Shown here piece after piece: positions 34,574 through 44,729 of a DNA stretch of 64,000 nucleotides. The stretch is from Propionibacteriaceae bacterium UBA6122 (GTDB lineage: Bacteria > Actinomycetota > Actinomycetes > Propionibacteriales > Propionibacteriaceae): positions 8,644 to 72,643 of the forward strand of contig DIVW01000001.1 of the NCBI GenBank assembly GCA_002428365.1, given 5' to 3'. The notes beneath the pieces are model-generated. The model did no database searches, was not told the origin of the DNA, and was given only the letters and a program-made list of their open reading frames with translations. A program made the translations under genes and the position numbers. Numbering within the stretch: position 1 is the stretch's first letter; each line of letters opens with the position of its first letter.

Positions 34574-35545
34574 ATGGCTGCAACTGGCGATCCAGCTGCC
34601 GCTACCCATGTGCCGGTACTGCTGGGTCGAATGCTCGAACTGCTGGCACCCGCCCTTCAGGCACCGGGGTCGATCTATGTGGATGGGACGCTCGGCCTTG
34701 GTGGTCATGCTGAGGCGATGCTCACGTCTTGCCCGCAGGCCAGCCTGATCGGTATTGATCGTGACCCGCAGGCTCTGGAGCTGGCTGGCCGCCGGCTGGC
34801 ACCGTTCGGCGATCGGGTTCACCTCTTTCACGCCACCTATCACGAACTGGCTGAAGTGCTGGACGAAGCCGAGGTGAAGGCAGTTCAGGCCATCTGCCTT
34901 GATCTAGGACTGTCCTCCCTTCAGATCGACAGCACTGAGCGGGGTTTCGCCTACTCGGTTGATGCTCCCCTCGACATGCGGATGAACCCTGAACAAGAAC
35001 TCACAGCCGCAGAGATCCTCAACTCCGCCTCGGCGCTGGAGCTCTCTCGGATCTTGCGCATCCACGGGGACGAGCGTTTCGCCAATCGGATCGCCCAGGC
35101 GATCGTCGAAGCCCGCGATGTTGCCCCGTTCGACTCATCTGCGCGGTTGGTTTCGGTGATCGCCAACGCCATTCCGGTGGCCGCACGGCACACCGGGGGA
35201 CACCCGGCCAAGAGGACCTTTCAGGCCCTGCGCATCGTGGTCAACGCCGAACTTGAGTCGTTGGCCGGCGTGCTTCCGGCCGCGTTGGACGCACTGGCAC
35301 CTGGCGGGCGGCTGGCCGTGCTGGCCTACCACTCCGGCGAGGACCGCCTGGTGAAGCGCGCCTTCGCTGCCGCGACCAGCGATCGCGTGCCAGCTGGAGT
35401 GCCTGCGGTCCCGGCTGGCTATGCAGCCAAGTTCAGTCTGCTAACTCGGGGCGCCGAGCGCCCTTCCCCTGACGAAACGACCCTGAACCCAAGGGCCGCC
35501 TCTGCTCGCTTACGAGCTGTCGTCCGCAACCAGGAGGTTTCCTGA
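34574..35545 (+). CDS. rsmH: 16S rRNA (cytosine1402-N4)-methyltransferase
   Basis: Methylates C1402 of 16S rRNA. The 323 residues contain HVPVLLGRMLELLAP, the SAM-binding YVDGTLGLGGH, ICLDLGLSSLQID, and RTFQALRIVVN. Normal length and position, second gene of the dcw cluster. The start is preceded only by a weak GGACG. Its stop overlaps ftsL (TGATG). Confidence 0.97.
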   Translation: MAATGDPAAATHVPVLLGRMLELLAPALQAPGSIYVDGTLGLGGHAEAMLTSCPQASLIGIDRDPQALELAGRRLAPFGDRVHLFHATYHELAEVLDEAEVKAVQAICLDLGLSSLQIDSTERGFAYSVDAPLDMRMNPEQELTAAEILNSASALELSRILRIHGDERFANRIAQAIVEARDVAPFDSSARLVSVIANAIPVAARHTGGHPAKRTFQALRIVVNAELESLAGVLPAALDALAPGGRLAVLAYHSGEDRLVKRAFAAATSDRVPAGVPAVPAGYAAKFSLLTRGAERPSPDETTLNPRAASARLRAVVRNQEVS

Positions 35546-36105
35546 TGTCCGCCCAGCTAGCCCCCCGCCCGGCTCGGCAAGCCAAACCCAAGCCAAACCT
35601 GCGTGCGCTGGAGGCACCCCAACGGCGGGCGGCCACCTTGCCGTTCGTGTTCGTGATGGCTGCGATTCTTGCGATCGGCATGGTGGGCATGGTCGTCCTG
35701 GCTACTGCTCTGCAGGACCAGGCCTTCGCTGTACAGGCCAAACAGCATGAGGCCAACGCGCTGGCCAATCGGGTTTCGCAGCTTGAATCCCAGGTGGCCG
35801 ACGCGCGATCGATCAAGAACCTGGCCATAACGGCGCAGGGCTTGGGCATGCGGCCAAATCCCTATGCGGTGCCGATGCGGCTCAGCGATGGCTTGGTCTT
35901 TGGCACGCCCCGGCCGGTACAGGGCAACGAGGTACCGGAGACGCGCTACCTCAGCGACGCCGAGGCGGCGGCGCAAATCGCTGCCTATAACCAGGCCGAA
36001 GCCGATCGGGTAGCCAAGCTCAAGGCTGCGGCGGCCGCCAAGAAAGCTGCTGAGGCAGCCAAGAAGGCTGCGGCTGCGGCCAACCAGACCGGGACTGACC
36101 AGTGA
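35545..36105 (+). CDS. ftsL: FtsL-like division protein
   Basis: Bitopic membrane protein of the divisome. A basic N-terminus of about 30 residues is followed by one membrane helix (about 33-54) and a leucine-zipper-like periplasmic segment (EANALANRVSQLESQVADARSI). A proline-containing region follows, then a tail of about 30 residues made almost only of Ala and Lys. The sequence is not conserved in this family, so the call rests on position between rsmH and ftsI and on topology. It overlaps ftsI as GTGA. Confidence 0.75.
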   Translation: MSAQLAPRPARQAKPKPNLRALEAPQRRAATLPFVFVMAAILAIGMVGMVVLATALQDQAFAVQAKQHEANALANRVSQLESQVADARSIKNLAITAQGLGMRPNPYAVPMRLSDGLVFGTPRPVQGNEVPETRYLSDAEAAAQIAAYNQAEADRVAKLKAAAAAKKAAEAAKKAAAAANQTGTDQ

Positions 36106-37946
36106 GCCGGCCGTTGGATCGCTTCTTCAACCAGAAGAAGGCCGCCAAGAAGCGGCCCGGTCGGTTGCCGGTGTCCGCTGCCGTGCCGCGGCTGCGCATC
36201 TTGCTGATCTTGGTGGCGGTGGTCTTCTCCCTCGCCGCCGGACGAGCCGTGCAGGTGCAGGCGATCGATGCCAGCACCGTCGCCGACAAAGCCGCCTATC
36301 AGCGGACGGTCAGCCGCCCGCTGCCAGCGATTCGCGGCACCATCACTGATCGCAACGGTGAGCTGCTGGTCTACACCCAAGACACCGTTCGGGTAGTGGT
36401 CAGCCCGAGGATGATCGCCACCAACGGTCGGATGAGCGCGCCAATGACTGCCAAGGACAAGGAGGTGGCCGCCGCAGCCCCCGCGCGATTGGCTGCCCTG
36501 TTGGTGCAGTACCTGGGTGGTACCACCGAAAGCTATCTGCCCAAGCTGACCAAGTCCGACAGCAACTGGGAGGTGTTGGCTGCGGTGGTGCCTTCGGCGA
36601 CGTACCGTGCGCTAAGGCGGGCCATCACCGATGCTGGATTGGTCGGCGTCGATAAGGAGGATGTGCTCACTCGCACCTACCCCAACGGCTCCCTGGCAGC
36701 GAATCTGCTGGGTTATGTGAATGCTGAGGGCGTGGGCGCTGCTGGGCTGGAGTACACCCTGAACAAGTCGCTGACCGGCACCCCGGGCAAGGAGGTCTAC
36801 GAAGGATCTGCTGCCGGGGAGAAGATTCCGATGGGCAACAACACGATCATCGCCGCGGTGAACGGCGTCAGCTATCGCCTTACCATCGACGCGGGCCTGC
36901 AGTGGCTGGCCGAACAATTGATCGCTGACCAGGTGCGACGCACCGACGCCAACTGGGGCGGTGCTGTCGTAGTGGACCGAATGACCGGGGAAATCCTGAC
37001 GATGGCGGTGGCTCCCGGCTACGACCCGAACCAGTACCGCAAGGCTGACCAGTCCGACCTGGGAAACCGGGCAGTCACCGACTCCTACACCCCCGGAAGC
37101 GTGCAGAAGCTGCTCACTTTCGCCGCGTTGCTTGACCAGGATCTGGTGGATCCAGACGAATTGATCACCATCCCGGGCAAGATCAAGTCCGGCGATCACT
37201 ATGTGGAAGATGCCTGGAGCCACGGCACCATCAAGCTTTACGCGCGCGGAGTAGTGGCAAAGTCGTCAAACATCGGCACCATCATGTTGGCCAGGCGGGC
37301 CACCAAGCAGTCCTTGCATGACTACATGGTCTCCTTTGGAATGGGGTCCAAGACAAAGGTGGGGTTGCCGGGTGAAGCCGCTGGCTCGATTCCGGCCGCC
37401 GATATGCCCGACTACGCTCGCGACGGCCAAGCTTTCGGCGGCAGTGCGGTGACCACCACCATGGTCCAAATGGCGGCCGCAGTCGCAGCCATCGCTAACG
37501 GCGGGGTCTACAACCCGCCGCAGCTGATCAAGTCCCAAACCCTGCCCGATGGTTCGGTTCAGGACACTGCGGCGGGCAAGTCGCACCGAGTGGTCTCCGA
37601 GGACGCAGCCGTCAAGGTCTTGTCGATGATGGAGGCGATGGCGCAGAGCAGCTCCAGCCATCGCTTCGATGTACCGGGCTACCGCGTTGGAGCCAAGACT
37701 GGGACTTCGCAGAAGTACAACGCCAAGTGCGGCTGTTTCCGCGGATTGGTCACCTCGGCCATCAGCGTTGCCCCGATCGACAACCCTCGGTTTGTGGTCT
37801 ATGTCGTGGTGGACAACCCCCGTCGCGGCAGTTCGGGCTCGTCAGTGGCTGGCCCGGTGGTGCAGAAGCTGATGTCGCTGGCGTTGGCCAGGTATGCGGT
37901 GCCGCAGTCGACGACCGAGGCGCCGAAGCTGAAGATCGAACCCTGA
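36102..37946 (+). CDS. ftsI: Septal penicillin-binding protein FtsI (PBP3-type)
   Basis: Peptidoglycan D,D-transpeptidase that cross-links septal wall. The 614 residues comprise a basic cytoplasmic start, one membrane helix (about 28-50), a PBP dimerisation domain, and a transpeptidase domain with S333-V-Q-K336, S388-S-N390 and K532-T-G. All catalytic motifs are intact. The GTG start overlaps the ftsL stop by 4 bases. Partner of FtsW, encoded 5.5 kb downstream. Confidence 0.96.
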   Translation: MSRPLDRFFNQKKAAKKRPGRLPVSAAVPRLRILLILVAVVFSLAAGRAVQVQAIDASTVADKAAYQRTVSRPLPAIRGTITDRNGELLVYTQDTVRVVVSPRMIATNGRMSAPMTAKDKEVAAAAPARLAALLVQYLGGTTESYLPKLTKSDSNWEVLAAVVPSATYRALRRAITDAGLVGVDKEDVLTRTYPNGSLAANLLGYVNAEGVGAAGLEYTLNKSLTGTPGKEVYEGSAAGEKIPMGNNTIIAAVNGVSYRLTIDAGLQWLAEQLIADQVRRTDANWGGAVVVDRMTGEILTMAVAPGYDPNQYRKADQSDLGNRAVTDSYTPGSVQKLLTFAALLDQDLVDPDELITIPGKIKSGDHYVEDAWSHGTIKLYARGVVAKSSNIGTIMLARRATKQSLHDYMVSFGMGSKTKVGLPGEAAGSIPAADMPDYARDGQAFGGSAVTTTMVQMAAAVAAIANGGVYNPPQLIKSQTLPDGSVQDTAAGKSHRVVSEDAAVKVLSMMEAMAQSSSSHRFDVPGYRVGAKTGTSQKYNAKCGCFRGLVTSAISVAPIDNPRFVVYVVVDNPRRGSSGSSVAGPVVQKLMSLALARYAVPQSTTEAPKLKIEP

Positions 37947-37969
37947 GTAGACCACTAGGGTTGGCGGTG

Positions 37970-39484
37970 ATGACAGCAACTCCGACGAGCCTGCGTCCGG
38001 ACCACTTGGTACCGGTTTCCCTGGCATCCCTGCTACCTCAGGCGCCCGAGCTGCCGATCAGCGGGGTGAGTCTCGATTCGCGCAATATCGCCCCCGGTGA
38101 CCTCTATGTGGCCCTGCCGGGCGCCAGCACCCACGGTGCTCGGTTCGCGGCCCAGGCCGTCGCCAACGGGGCCGTCGCGGTGCTCACCGACGCGGCCGGA
38201 GCCGACATCGCCGCGGGCCTGCCAGCGGTGGTGGTGATCAGCGCGAATCCACGAGCGGAAATGGCCCGGCTGGCCGCAGAGGTCTACCGACGTCCGGGTG
38301 ACCAACTGGCGCTGCTCGGGGTCACTGGAACCACTGGCAAGACGTCGACCACCTTCCTGCTCGCAGCCGGACTGGGTGCCTCCGGTCAGCACGTGGGCAC
38401 GATCGGCACCCTAGGCTTCCGGCTTGACGCCGAGACTCTGGCCTCTTCGCGCACCACCGTGACCACACCCGAAGCGCCGGATCTGCAAGCGCTCTTGGCG
38501 TATTTGGTCGAGCGGGGCGCAACTGCGGTGGCCATGGAGGTCTCCTCTCACGCGTTGGCGCTTTCGCGCACTGATGAGTTGACCTTCGACGTGGCCGGAT
38601 TCACGAACCTCGGACGTGATCATCTTGATTTCCACGCTGATCAGGAGGACTACTTCCAGGCCAAGGCCCGGCTGTTCCGGGACGGGCGTGCCCGGTCAGC
38701 GGTGATCAATATTGACGATGAGTACGGACAACGGCTCGCTGCCGAAGTGTCGACTCGCGGAATCAGGTTGGTCACCACCGGCCGGGGAAGTGCTGCTGAC
38801 TACCGCGTGGTGGCCGCGGATCCGTTGCCTGGCGGTGGTAGCCGGCTGCAGTTGGCCACCCCGAGCGGCACCCTCGAATTCGATCTGGGCATGTTGGGTG
38901 ACTTCAATCAGCGCAACGCCGCCACTGCGGTGGCCATGTTGGAGTTGGCTGGGGTCGATTTGGACGCAGCTCTGCCCGGACTGGCCAACGCCAACGTCCC
39001 CGGCCGGATGCAACTGGTCGACCTCGGACCGGCCGCGCCGAGCGCTGTGGTGGATTTTGCCCATACCCCGGAGTCGGTCGCCGCGGCCTTGGCCGCGCTG
39101 CCGCCGGGGCGGCGGCTGGTGGTGCTCGGCTGTGGCGGCGACCGGGATCAGGCCAAGCGCGAACCGATGGGGGCTGCGGCAGCCCTGGGAGCGGCAGTGG
39201 TGGTGGTTACTGACGACAACCCGCGAAGTGAGGACCCGGCCACGATTCGTGCCAGTGTGCTTGCCGGTGCGCGGCGGGTGGCCCTCGCTTCTGGGGCGAC
39301 GGTGATTGATGGCGGTAACCGTGGGGACGCGATCGGCCTAGCGCTGAGCATGGCTGGCCAGGGAGACTGGGTCGCGGTGTTGGGCAAGGGGCATGAAACT
39401 GGCCAGCAATTGGCCGACCGCACAGTACCTTTTGACGATGTCACCGCCCTCGCCCAGGAGTGGGCCAAGCTCAGGAGACAGTGA
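37970..39484 (+). CDS. murE: UDP-MurNAc-tripeptide synthetase
   Basis: Adds the third amino acid of the peptidoglycan stem peptide. The 504 residues contain the ATP loop GVTGTTGKTSTT, the central EVSSHALALSR, and the substrate-recognition motif DNPR (in TDDNPRSEDP), which points to a diaminopimelate-adding enzyme rather than a lysine-adding one. The isomer (meso or LL) cannot be told. ATG 37970 is used; GTG 37967 just before it is also possible. Its stop overlaps murF. Confidence 0.95.
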   Translation: MTATPTSLRPDHLVPVSLASLLPQAPELPISGVSLDSRNIAPGDLYVALPGASTHGARFAAQAVANGAVAVLTDAAGADIAAGLPAVVVISANPRAEMARLAAEVYRRPGDQLALLGVTGTTGKTSTTFLLAAGLGASGQHVGTIGTLGFRLDAETLASSRTTVTTPEAPDLQALLAYLVERGATAVAMEVSSHALALSRTDELTFDVAGFTNLGRDHLDFHADQEDYFQAKARLFRDGRARSAVINIDDEYGQRLAAEVSTRGIRLVTTGRGSAADYRVVAADPLPGGGSRLQLATPSGTLEFDLGMLGDFNQRNAATAVAMLELAGVDLDAALPGLANANVPGRMQLVDLGPAAPSAVVDFAHTPESVAAALAALPPGRRLVVLGCGGDRDQAKREPMGAAAALGAAVVVVTDDNPRSEDPATIRASVLAGARRVALASGATVIDGGNRGDAIGLALSMAGQGDWVAVLGKGHETGQQLADRTVPFDDVTALAQEWAKLRRQ

Positions 39485-40908
39485 TGCTGGCTAAGACCGC
39501 AGGAGCTATCGCGGCGTTGGCTCAAACCCACCTGGTCGGTGCGCCCGAGGCGGGAATCGGACCCGACGTGGTGATCGATTCGCGCGCGGTGACGCCTGGC
39601 TGTCTTTTCGTTGCGCTACCCGGTGAGCGGGTCGACGGACACGACTATGCGGGCGCGGCGGTGGCTGGGGGAGCAGCAGCCGTGCTGGTTGCCAGACAGC
39701 TCGCCCTGGACGTCCCCCAGCTGATCGCTGACGACACGGCGAAGGCACTAGCCAATTTGGCTGCCGCTGTGGTTGCTGAGCGAATCGGTACCGGCCTGGT
39801 CTCGGTGGCGGTTACCGGTTCGTCGGGGAAGACCAGCACCAAAGACCTGATCGCTCAGGTGCTGGCCCAGGCTGGCGCGACGGTGGCACCAGTCGGCTCA
39901 GCCAACAACGAAATCGGGGCGCCATTGACTGCATTACGAGTCGCCTCCGAGACTCGCTTTTTGGTGAGCGAACTGGGATCCCGCGGGCAGGGACACATCA
40001 AGTGGCTGTGCGACATTGTGCAGCCCTCGGTTGGGGTGGTCACCAATGTTGGGCACGCGCACGTCGGTGAGTTCGGCTCGGTCGAGGCCATCGCGACGGC
40101 GAAGGCGGAGTTGGTAACCGCACTGCCCCCATCGGGATGGGCAATCCTGAACGCAGACGATTCGTTGGTGGCCGCCATGGCGACCAAAACCACCGCCAAG
40201 TTGGCCGGGTTCGCAGTCGAGGCTGAGCCGGGGTTCGGTGACCTTCGGGTGTGGGCCACCGAGGTGAGTGTTGATGACCGGCAGCGCGCCAGGTTCACTT
40301 TGCAGGCGGCCGGCAGCACCCAAGGTCGGGCGCAGGTGAAGCTCCAGGTGAGCGGCCTGCATCAGGTCGCCAACTCGCTGGCCGCCGCCTGCGTGGGCCT
40401 CACCCAGCAGCTGACGGTGGCCGAGGTGGCCGACGCGCTGAGCACCGCGATCGCCAAATCACACTGGCGGATGGAATTGTTGGACGCGCCCGGTGGGCTG
40501 CTGGTCGTTAACGACTCCTACAACGCCAACCCAGACTCGATGGCCGCAGCGTTGCGGGCCACCGCTGGGATGCGCCGCAGTGGGGGCAGGCTGCTCGCCG
40601 TCCTGGGCGACATGCTCGAGTTGGGCCCGGAGGCGGCTGCAGCGCATCACCGGGTTGGCGAGCTGGCTGGCTCACTGGGGTTTGATGAACTGATCGTCGT
40701 GGGCGACCATGCTGAAGAGCTCGCCGCCGGGGCGCGGGAACACGGCTCGGCAGTGCAGGTGGTGGACTCGTCGGCGGCCGCAGCCGAGGTAGCAGCAACT
40801 TTGGCCCGGGCGGCAGATGTTGTTCTGGTGAAGGCCTCAAGGGGGCTAGCGTTGGAGTCTGTGGCCCAGCGGCTCGCTGAGGAAGCGGCCACGGAGAGTG
40901 AGCGATGA
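39484..40908 (+). CDS. murF: UDP-MurNAc-tripeptide:D-Ala-D-Ala ligase
   Basis: Adds D-Ala-D-Ala to complete the pentapeptide precursor. The 474 residues show VTGSSGKTSTKDLI (P-loop), GSANNEIGAPLTAL, and VNDSYNANPDSMAAAL, the MurF signature. The ATG overlaps the murE stop by one base; an earlier in-frame ATG inside murE is rejected. Its stop overlaps mraY as ATGA. Confidence 0.96.
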   Translation: MLAKTAGAIAALAQTHLVGAPEAGIGPDVVIDSRAVTPGCLFVALPGERVDGHDYAGAAVAGGAAAVLVARQLALDVPQLIADDTAKALANLAAAVVAERIGTGLVSVAVTGSSGKTSTKDLIAQVLAQAGATVAPVGSANNEIGAPLTALRVASETRFLVSELGSRGQGHIKWLCDIVQPSVGVVTNVGHAHVGEFGSVEAIATAKAELVTALPPSGWAILNADDSLVAAMATKTTAKLAGFAVEAEPGFGDLRVWATEVSVDDRQRARFTLQAAGSTQGRAQVKLQVSGLHQVANSLAAACVGLTQQLTVAEVADALSTAIAKSHWRMELLDAPGGLLVVNDSYNANPDSMAAALRATAGMRRSGGRLLAVLGDMLELGPEAAAAHHRVGELAGSLGFDELIVVGDHAEELAAGAREHGSAVQVVDSSAAAAEVAATLARAADVVLVKASRGLALESVAQRLAEEAATESER

Positions 40909-41975
40909 GAAGCATCCTGTTGGCTGGTGCACTCAGCATGCTGGGCACCTTGTTGGGCACCCGTTATGCAATCCGGTTCCTGGTGGAGCGCGGCTACGGA
41001 CAATTCATCCGTGATGACGGTCCCACCAGTCACCACACCAAGCGTGGTACCCCGACCATGGGCGGCTTGGTCATCATCCTCAGTGTGGCCCTCGCTTACG
41101 CAATAGCCCACTTGGCCACTTGGACGCCGCCCACAGCATCGGGGCTGTTGCTGATCGGGTTGTTCACCGGGCTAGGGATGGTCGGACTGGCAGATGACCT
41201 GATCAAGATCAGCAAAGCGCGTTCGCTCGGGCTGAGCGCACCGATGAAGCTCACCCTGCAAGGGCTGGTCGCGGTGACCTTCGGCGTGTTGGCGCTGATG
41301 TTCTCCGATGCCCGTGGGCTCACCCCAGCAAGTTCGTATATTTCCTTCCTGCGCGATATTGCCTGGGTGCAGTTGCCGGTCTGGGCTGCGGTCATCTGGA
41401 TCGTCTTCCTGATCTCAGCCTGGTCCAATGCAGCCAACCTCACTGATGGCCTCGATGGCCTAGCCACCGGCGCGGCGGCCATGGTGTTTGCCGCCTATGC
41501 GATTGTGAACATCTGGCAATACAACCAGTCCTGCGCACTAGCCTCCGGAGCCGGACCGCAGTGCTACGAAGTGCGTGATCCCTACGACCTCGCGGTGGTG
41601 TCGATCGCGCTGGCTGGGGCCTGCTTCGGCTTCCTGTGGTGGAACGCCAGCCCCGCCAAAATCTTCATGGGCGACACTGGCTCGCTGGCGATCGGGGGGG
41701 CGCTGGCCGGGCTTTCGGTGTTGACCCGCACCGAGTTGCTGATGGCCATCGTGGCCGGCCTGTTCGTGATCATCACCCTTTCGGTGGTGCTTCAAGTGGG
41801 CTGGTTCAAGATCTCTGGTGGCAGGCGGCTGTTCAAGATGGCGCCACTGCAACACCACTTCGAACTGATGGGCTGGAAGGAAGTCACGATCACGATCCGG
41901 TTCTGGATCATCTGTGGCCTGTTCGTCGCGGTCGGGCTGGGATTGTTCTACGCCGAATGGGTCGTCGGTCAGTGA
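40905..41975 (+). CDS. mraY: Phospho-MurNAc-pentapeptide transferase
   Basis: Integral membrane enzyme that makes lipid I. The 356 residues form about ten helices. Signature segments are FIRDDGPTSHHTKRGTPTMGG, the ADDLIK aspartates, NLTDGLDGLA, and MAPLQHHFELMGWKE. All expected catalytic residues are present. It overlaps murD as GTGA. Confidence 0.97.
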   Translation: MRSILLAGALSMLGTLLGTRYAIRFLVERGYGQFIRDDGPTSHHTKRGTPTMGGLVIILSVALAYAIAHLATWTPPTASGLLLIGLFTGLGMVGLADDLIKISKARSLGLSAPMKLTLQGLVAVTFGVLALMFSDARGLTPASSYISFLRDIAWVQLPVWAAVIWIVFLISAWSNAANLTDGLDGLATGAAAMVFAAYAIVNIWQYNQSCALASGAGPQCYEVRDPYDLAVVSIALAGACFGFLWWNASPAKIFMGDTGSLAIGGALAGLSVLTRTELLMAIVAGLFVIITLSVVLQVGWFKISGGRRLFKMAPLQHHFELMGWKEVTITIRFWIICGLFVAVGLGLFYAEWVVGQ

Positions 41976-43447
41976 AGTCTTGGATCGCCAATGCCGATCG
42001 GCTCTCGCCGTGGCCGCAGGCCAGGGTCGTCGTCGCCGGGCTGGGCACCTCCGGCTTCGCGGCGGCCGACGGTCTGATCGACCTGGGCGCGCGAGTGCTG
42101 GTGCTGGACGACTCGGCCAGCGATACCAACGCTGAGAAGGCCAAAGTCCTGCAGATGCTCGATGCGGAGGTTCGACTTGGGCCCGGCGCCACCGCCGAGC
42201 TGCCTGAAGATGTCGATCTCGTGGTGACCTCACCGGGCTGGCTCCCCTCAGCTCCGCTGTTGGCTCAGGCCCGCTTGCGTGGCATTCCGATCTGGGGCGA
42301 AGTGGAGTTGGCTTGGCGAATGAGCCTGCCCGATCGCCAGGTTCCCTGGTTGGCGGTCACCGGCACCAATGGAAAGACCACCACCGTCGGGATGCTGGAA
42401 TCGATGCTCACTGCCGCTGGGTTGACCACCTCGGCGGTCGGCAATGTTGGGCGCCCGATCATTGAAGCTGTGTTGGACGAAGTCAGCTATGACGTGCTCG
42501 CGGTGGAGTTGTCCAGCTTCCAATTGCATTGGACGAACAGCCTGAGCCTGCATTCGGCGGCGGTGCTCAACATCGCCCCCGACCACTTGGAGTGGTACGC
42601 CGATCGGACCGGTTGGCCGACCGGGATTAGCGATCCGATGAGCGCCTATGCCGCTGACAAGGCGCTCATCTACGAGCGGGTCCAGCAATCGTGTGTGTAC
42701 AACGTGGCTGATCCGGCCACCGAGCGGCTGGTCGAGAATGCCGACGTGGTTGAGGGCGCCCGGGCCATCGGTTTCACTCTCGGGGTGCCGGGGCCGTCCA
42801 TGCTCGGAGTGGTCGATGACGTCCTCGTGGACAGAGCCTTCATTTCGCAACGTCACGATTCGGCGGTCGAGATCGCCAAGGTCGCCGATGTGGTGCCCAA
42901 CGCGCCACACAACATCGCCAATGCCCTGGCTGCCGGTGCGCTGGCCCGCTCCTTCGGCGTGCCACCCCAGGCAGTAGCGGACGGCTTGCGCCGACTGAAG
43001 CTCGGCGATCATCGGATCCAGACGATCGCCGAGCGAAACGGCGTGCGTTATGTCGATGACTCCAAGGCCACCAATCCGCACGCGGCTGCGGCGTCGCTGG
43101 CCGCCTTCGATTCGGTGGTCTGGGTCGCCGGCGGACAGGCCAAGGGCACCAGCTTTGACGAACTGGTCACCCAAATTGGTGACAAATTGCGAGCCGTAGT
43201 GGTGCTCGGTGTCGATCGCGAGGTCATCGCGGCAGCGATTAGACGACACGCACCCGAAGTGCCGCTGCTGGTGATCGAATCCGGGGATCATGGAGCTATG
43301 AGGCAGGCGGTTCAGTGGGCGGCATCCCGGGCGTGTTCCGGTGATGTTGTGCTGCTCGCACCCGGCTGCGCCAGCAAAGACATGTATTCCGACTATGCGG
43401 CCAGAGGTGACGACTTTGCTGCCGCAGTCGCGGAGTTGACCGGATAG
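41972..43447 (+). CDS. murD: UDP-MurNAc-L-alanine:D-glutamate ligase
   Basis: Adds D-Glu to UDP-MurNAc-L-Ala. The 491 residues contain an N-terminal Rossmann motif (VVVAGLGTSGFAAA), the ATP loop VTGTNGKTTT, the LSSFQL and NIAPDHLEWY segments, and the C-terminal YVDDSKATNPHAA. Slightly longer than the usual 440-460 residues, through an insert around residues 210-290. The GTG start overlaps the mraY stop by 4 bases. Confidence 0.95.
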   Translation: MKSWIANADRLSPWPQARVVVAGLGTSGFAAADGLIDLGARVLVLDDSASDTNAEKAKVLQMLDAEVRLGPGATAELPEDVDLVVTSPGWLPSAPLLAQARLRGIPIWGEVELAWRMSLPDRQVPWLAVTGTNGKTTTVGMLESMLTAAGLTTSAVGNVGRPIIEAVLDEVSYDVLAVELSSFQLHWTNSLSLHSAAVLNIAPDHLEWYADRTGWPTGISDPMSAYAADKALIYERVQQSCVYNVADPATERLVENADVVEGARAIGFTLGVPGPSMLGVVDDVLVDRAFISQRHDSAVEIAKVADVVPNAPHNIANALAAGALARSFGVPPQAVADGLRRLKLGDHRIQTIAERNGVRYVDDSKATNPHAAAASLAAFDSVVWVAGGQAKGTSFDELVTQIGDKLRAVVVLGVDREVIAAAIRRHAPEVPLLVIESGDHGAMRQAVQWAASRACSGDVVLLAPGCASKDMYSDYAARGDDFAAAVAELTG

Positions 43448-43460
43448 GGGGCAACGCGCG

Positions 43461-44729
43461 TTGGCGATCCTGGCTTCCCCCATTGCGGATCGTCACGGCA
43501 CTGAATCGGCGTCTGCATACCCGCGGCGTCGAAGAAGTCTCGTGGTCGAGTGGCTGGCGCATCCTCAGGCCAGCTTCTATTTGGTGCTCGTGCCCGCGGT
43601 GCTGCTGTTGGCCCTGGGCATGGTGATGGTTCTTTCCGCCTCCAGCGTTTACGCCTTCACTCGCTGGGGCGACGCTTATTACTTCGTGAAGCGCCAGGTC
43701 GTCTTCCTGATCCTGGGTGGGGTAGGTGCCTTCATTCTGGCCAAGATGCAGCCTCGCCACCTCAAAGTGGTGGCTTGGGCGCTGGTGGTGGGTGCGTTGG
43801 TTCTGCAGTTGCTCACCTTCACCTCGCTGGGTTTCACCAACAACGGCAACACCAACTGGGTTCAGTTCGGCAACCCCTGGTTCCGCATCCAACCTTCGGA
43901 GCTGGCCAAACTCGCCATCGTGATGTGGGGCGCGGATGTGCTGGCGCGCAAGCATAAGAAGCTCGCTGACCCGCGGCACCTGCTGATTCCGTTCCTGCCG
44001 ATCTCACTGGTCCTCATCGCTTTGGTGGTGCTTCAGGACGACCTTGGCACCGGCCTGATCATGGGGGCACTGGTCCTAATCACCTTGTGGTACGTCGGTG
44101 CGTCCTGGAAAGTGATCGCGGGACTGGTTGCAGCAGTGGCTGCTGGGGTAATCGGGCTGGTCATCGCCTCGCCGAACCGGATGAATCGAATCTTTGGCTT
44201 CTTCAACCCCACCAGCGACCCGCTGGGGGTGAATCACCAACCGATGAAGGCGATCTCGGCCTTGGCCTCAGGGGGTTGGTGGGGGTTAGGGCTCGGCGCG
44301 AGTCGACAGAAGTGGAGTGGTTTGGTCGAATCGCACACTGACTACGTGTTGGCCGTCATCGGGGAAGAGCTCGGCTTGATTGGGACGCTGTCGGTACTGG
44401 GCCTCTTCCTGGTGTTGGGCTATGCCGGCCTGCGGATCGCCATGCGCTCTGACGATCGGTTCTCCCGCTATCTGGCCGCCGGTGTCACCAGTTGGTTCAT
44501 GATCCAGGCCTTACTGAACATCGCGGTGGTGCTGCGGATGGTGCCAGTGCTTGGCGTCCCGCTACCGCTGCTGTCCTACGGCGGCTCGGCGCTGATGGCC
44601 AACTTGATGGGCTTGGGCGTGCTGCTGGCCTGCGCTCGACAAGAGCCCGATGCTCGCGCGTATGCTCGCAAGCGGAACCGAAACAAGACCAAAGCGCTGG
44701 TGACGACAGCAAGGGTGGGGCGATCGTGA
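43461..44729 (+). CDS. ftsW: Septal peptidoglycan polymerase FtsW
   Basis: SEDS-family glycosyltransferase that polymerises septal lipid II together with FtsI. The 422 residues have about ten helices, with MVLSASSVYAF near helix 1, the WVQFGNPWFRIQPSELAK loop, and GVPLPLLSYGGSALMANLMGLGVLL near the end. The start used is TTG 43461, preceded by GGATAGGGGG; an in-frame GTG at 43542 would also keep all helices. Its stop overlaps murG as GTGA. Confidence 0.93.
   Translation: MAILASPIADRHGTESASAYPRRRRSLVVEWLAHPQASFYLVLVPAVLLLALGMVMVLSASSVYAFTRWGDAYYFVKRQVVFLILGGVGAFILAKMQPRHLKVVAWALVVGALVLQLLTFTSLGFTNNGNTNWVQFGNPWFRIQPSELAKLAIVMWGADVLARKHKKLADPRHLLIPFLPISLVLIALVVLQDDLGTGLIMGALVLITLWYVGASWKVIAGLVAAVAAGVIGLVIASPNRMNRIFGFFNPTSDPLGVNHQPMKAISALASGGWWGLGLGASRQKWSGLVESHTDYVLAVIGEELGLIGTLSVLGLFLVLGYAGLRIAMRSDDRFSRYLAAGVTSWFMIQALLNIAVVLRMVPVLGVPLPLLSYGGSALMANLMGLGVLLACARQEPDARAYARKRNRNKTKALVTTARVGRS

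Noticed and set aside
42248..43483. Long reading frame antisense to murD (411 residues)
   Set aside because: Complementary-frame shadow of a clearly intact murD gene.
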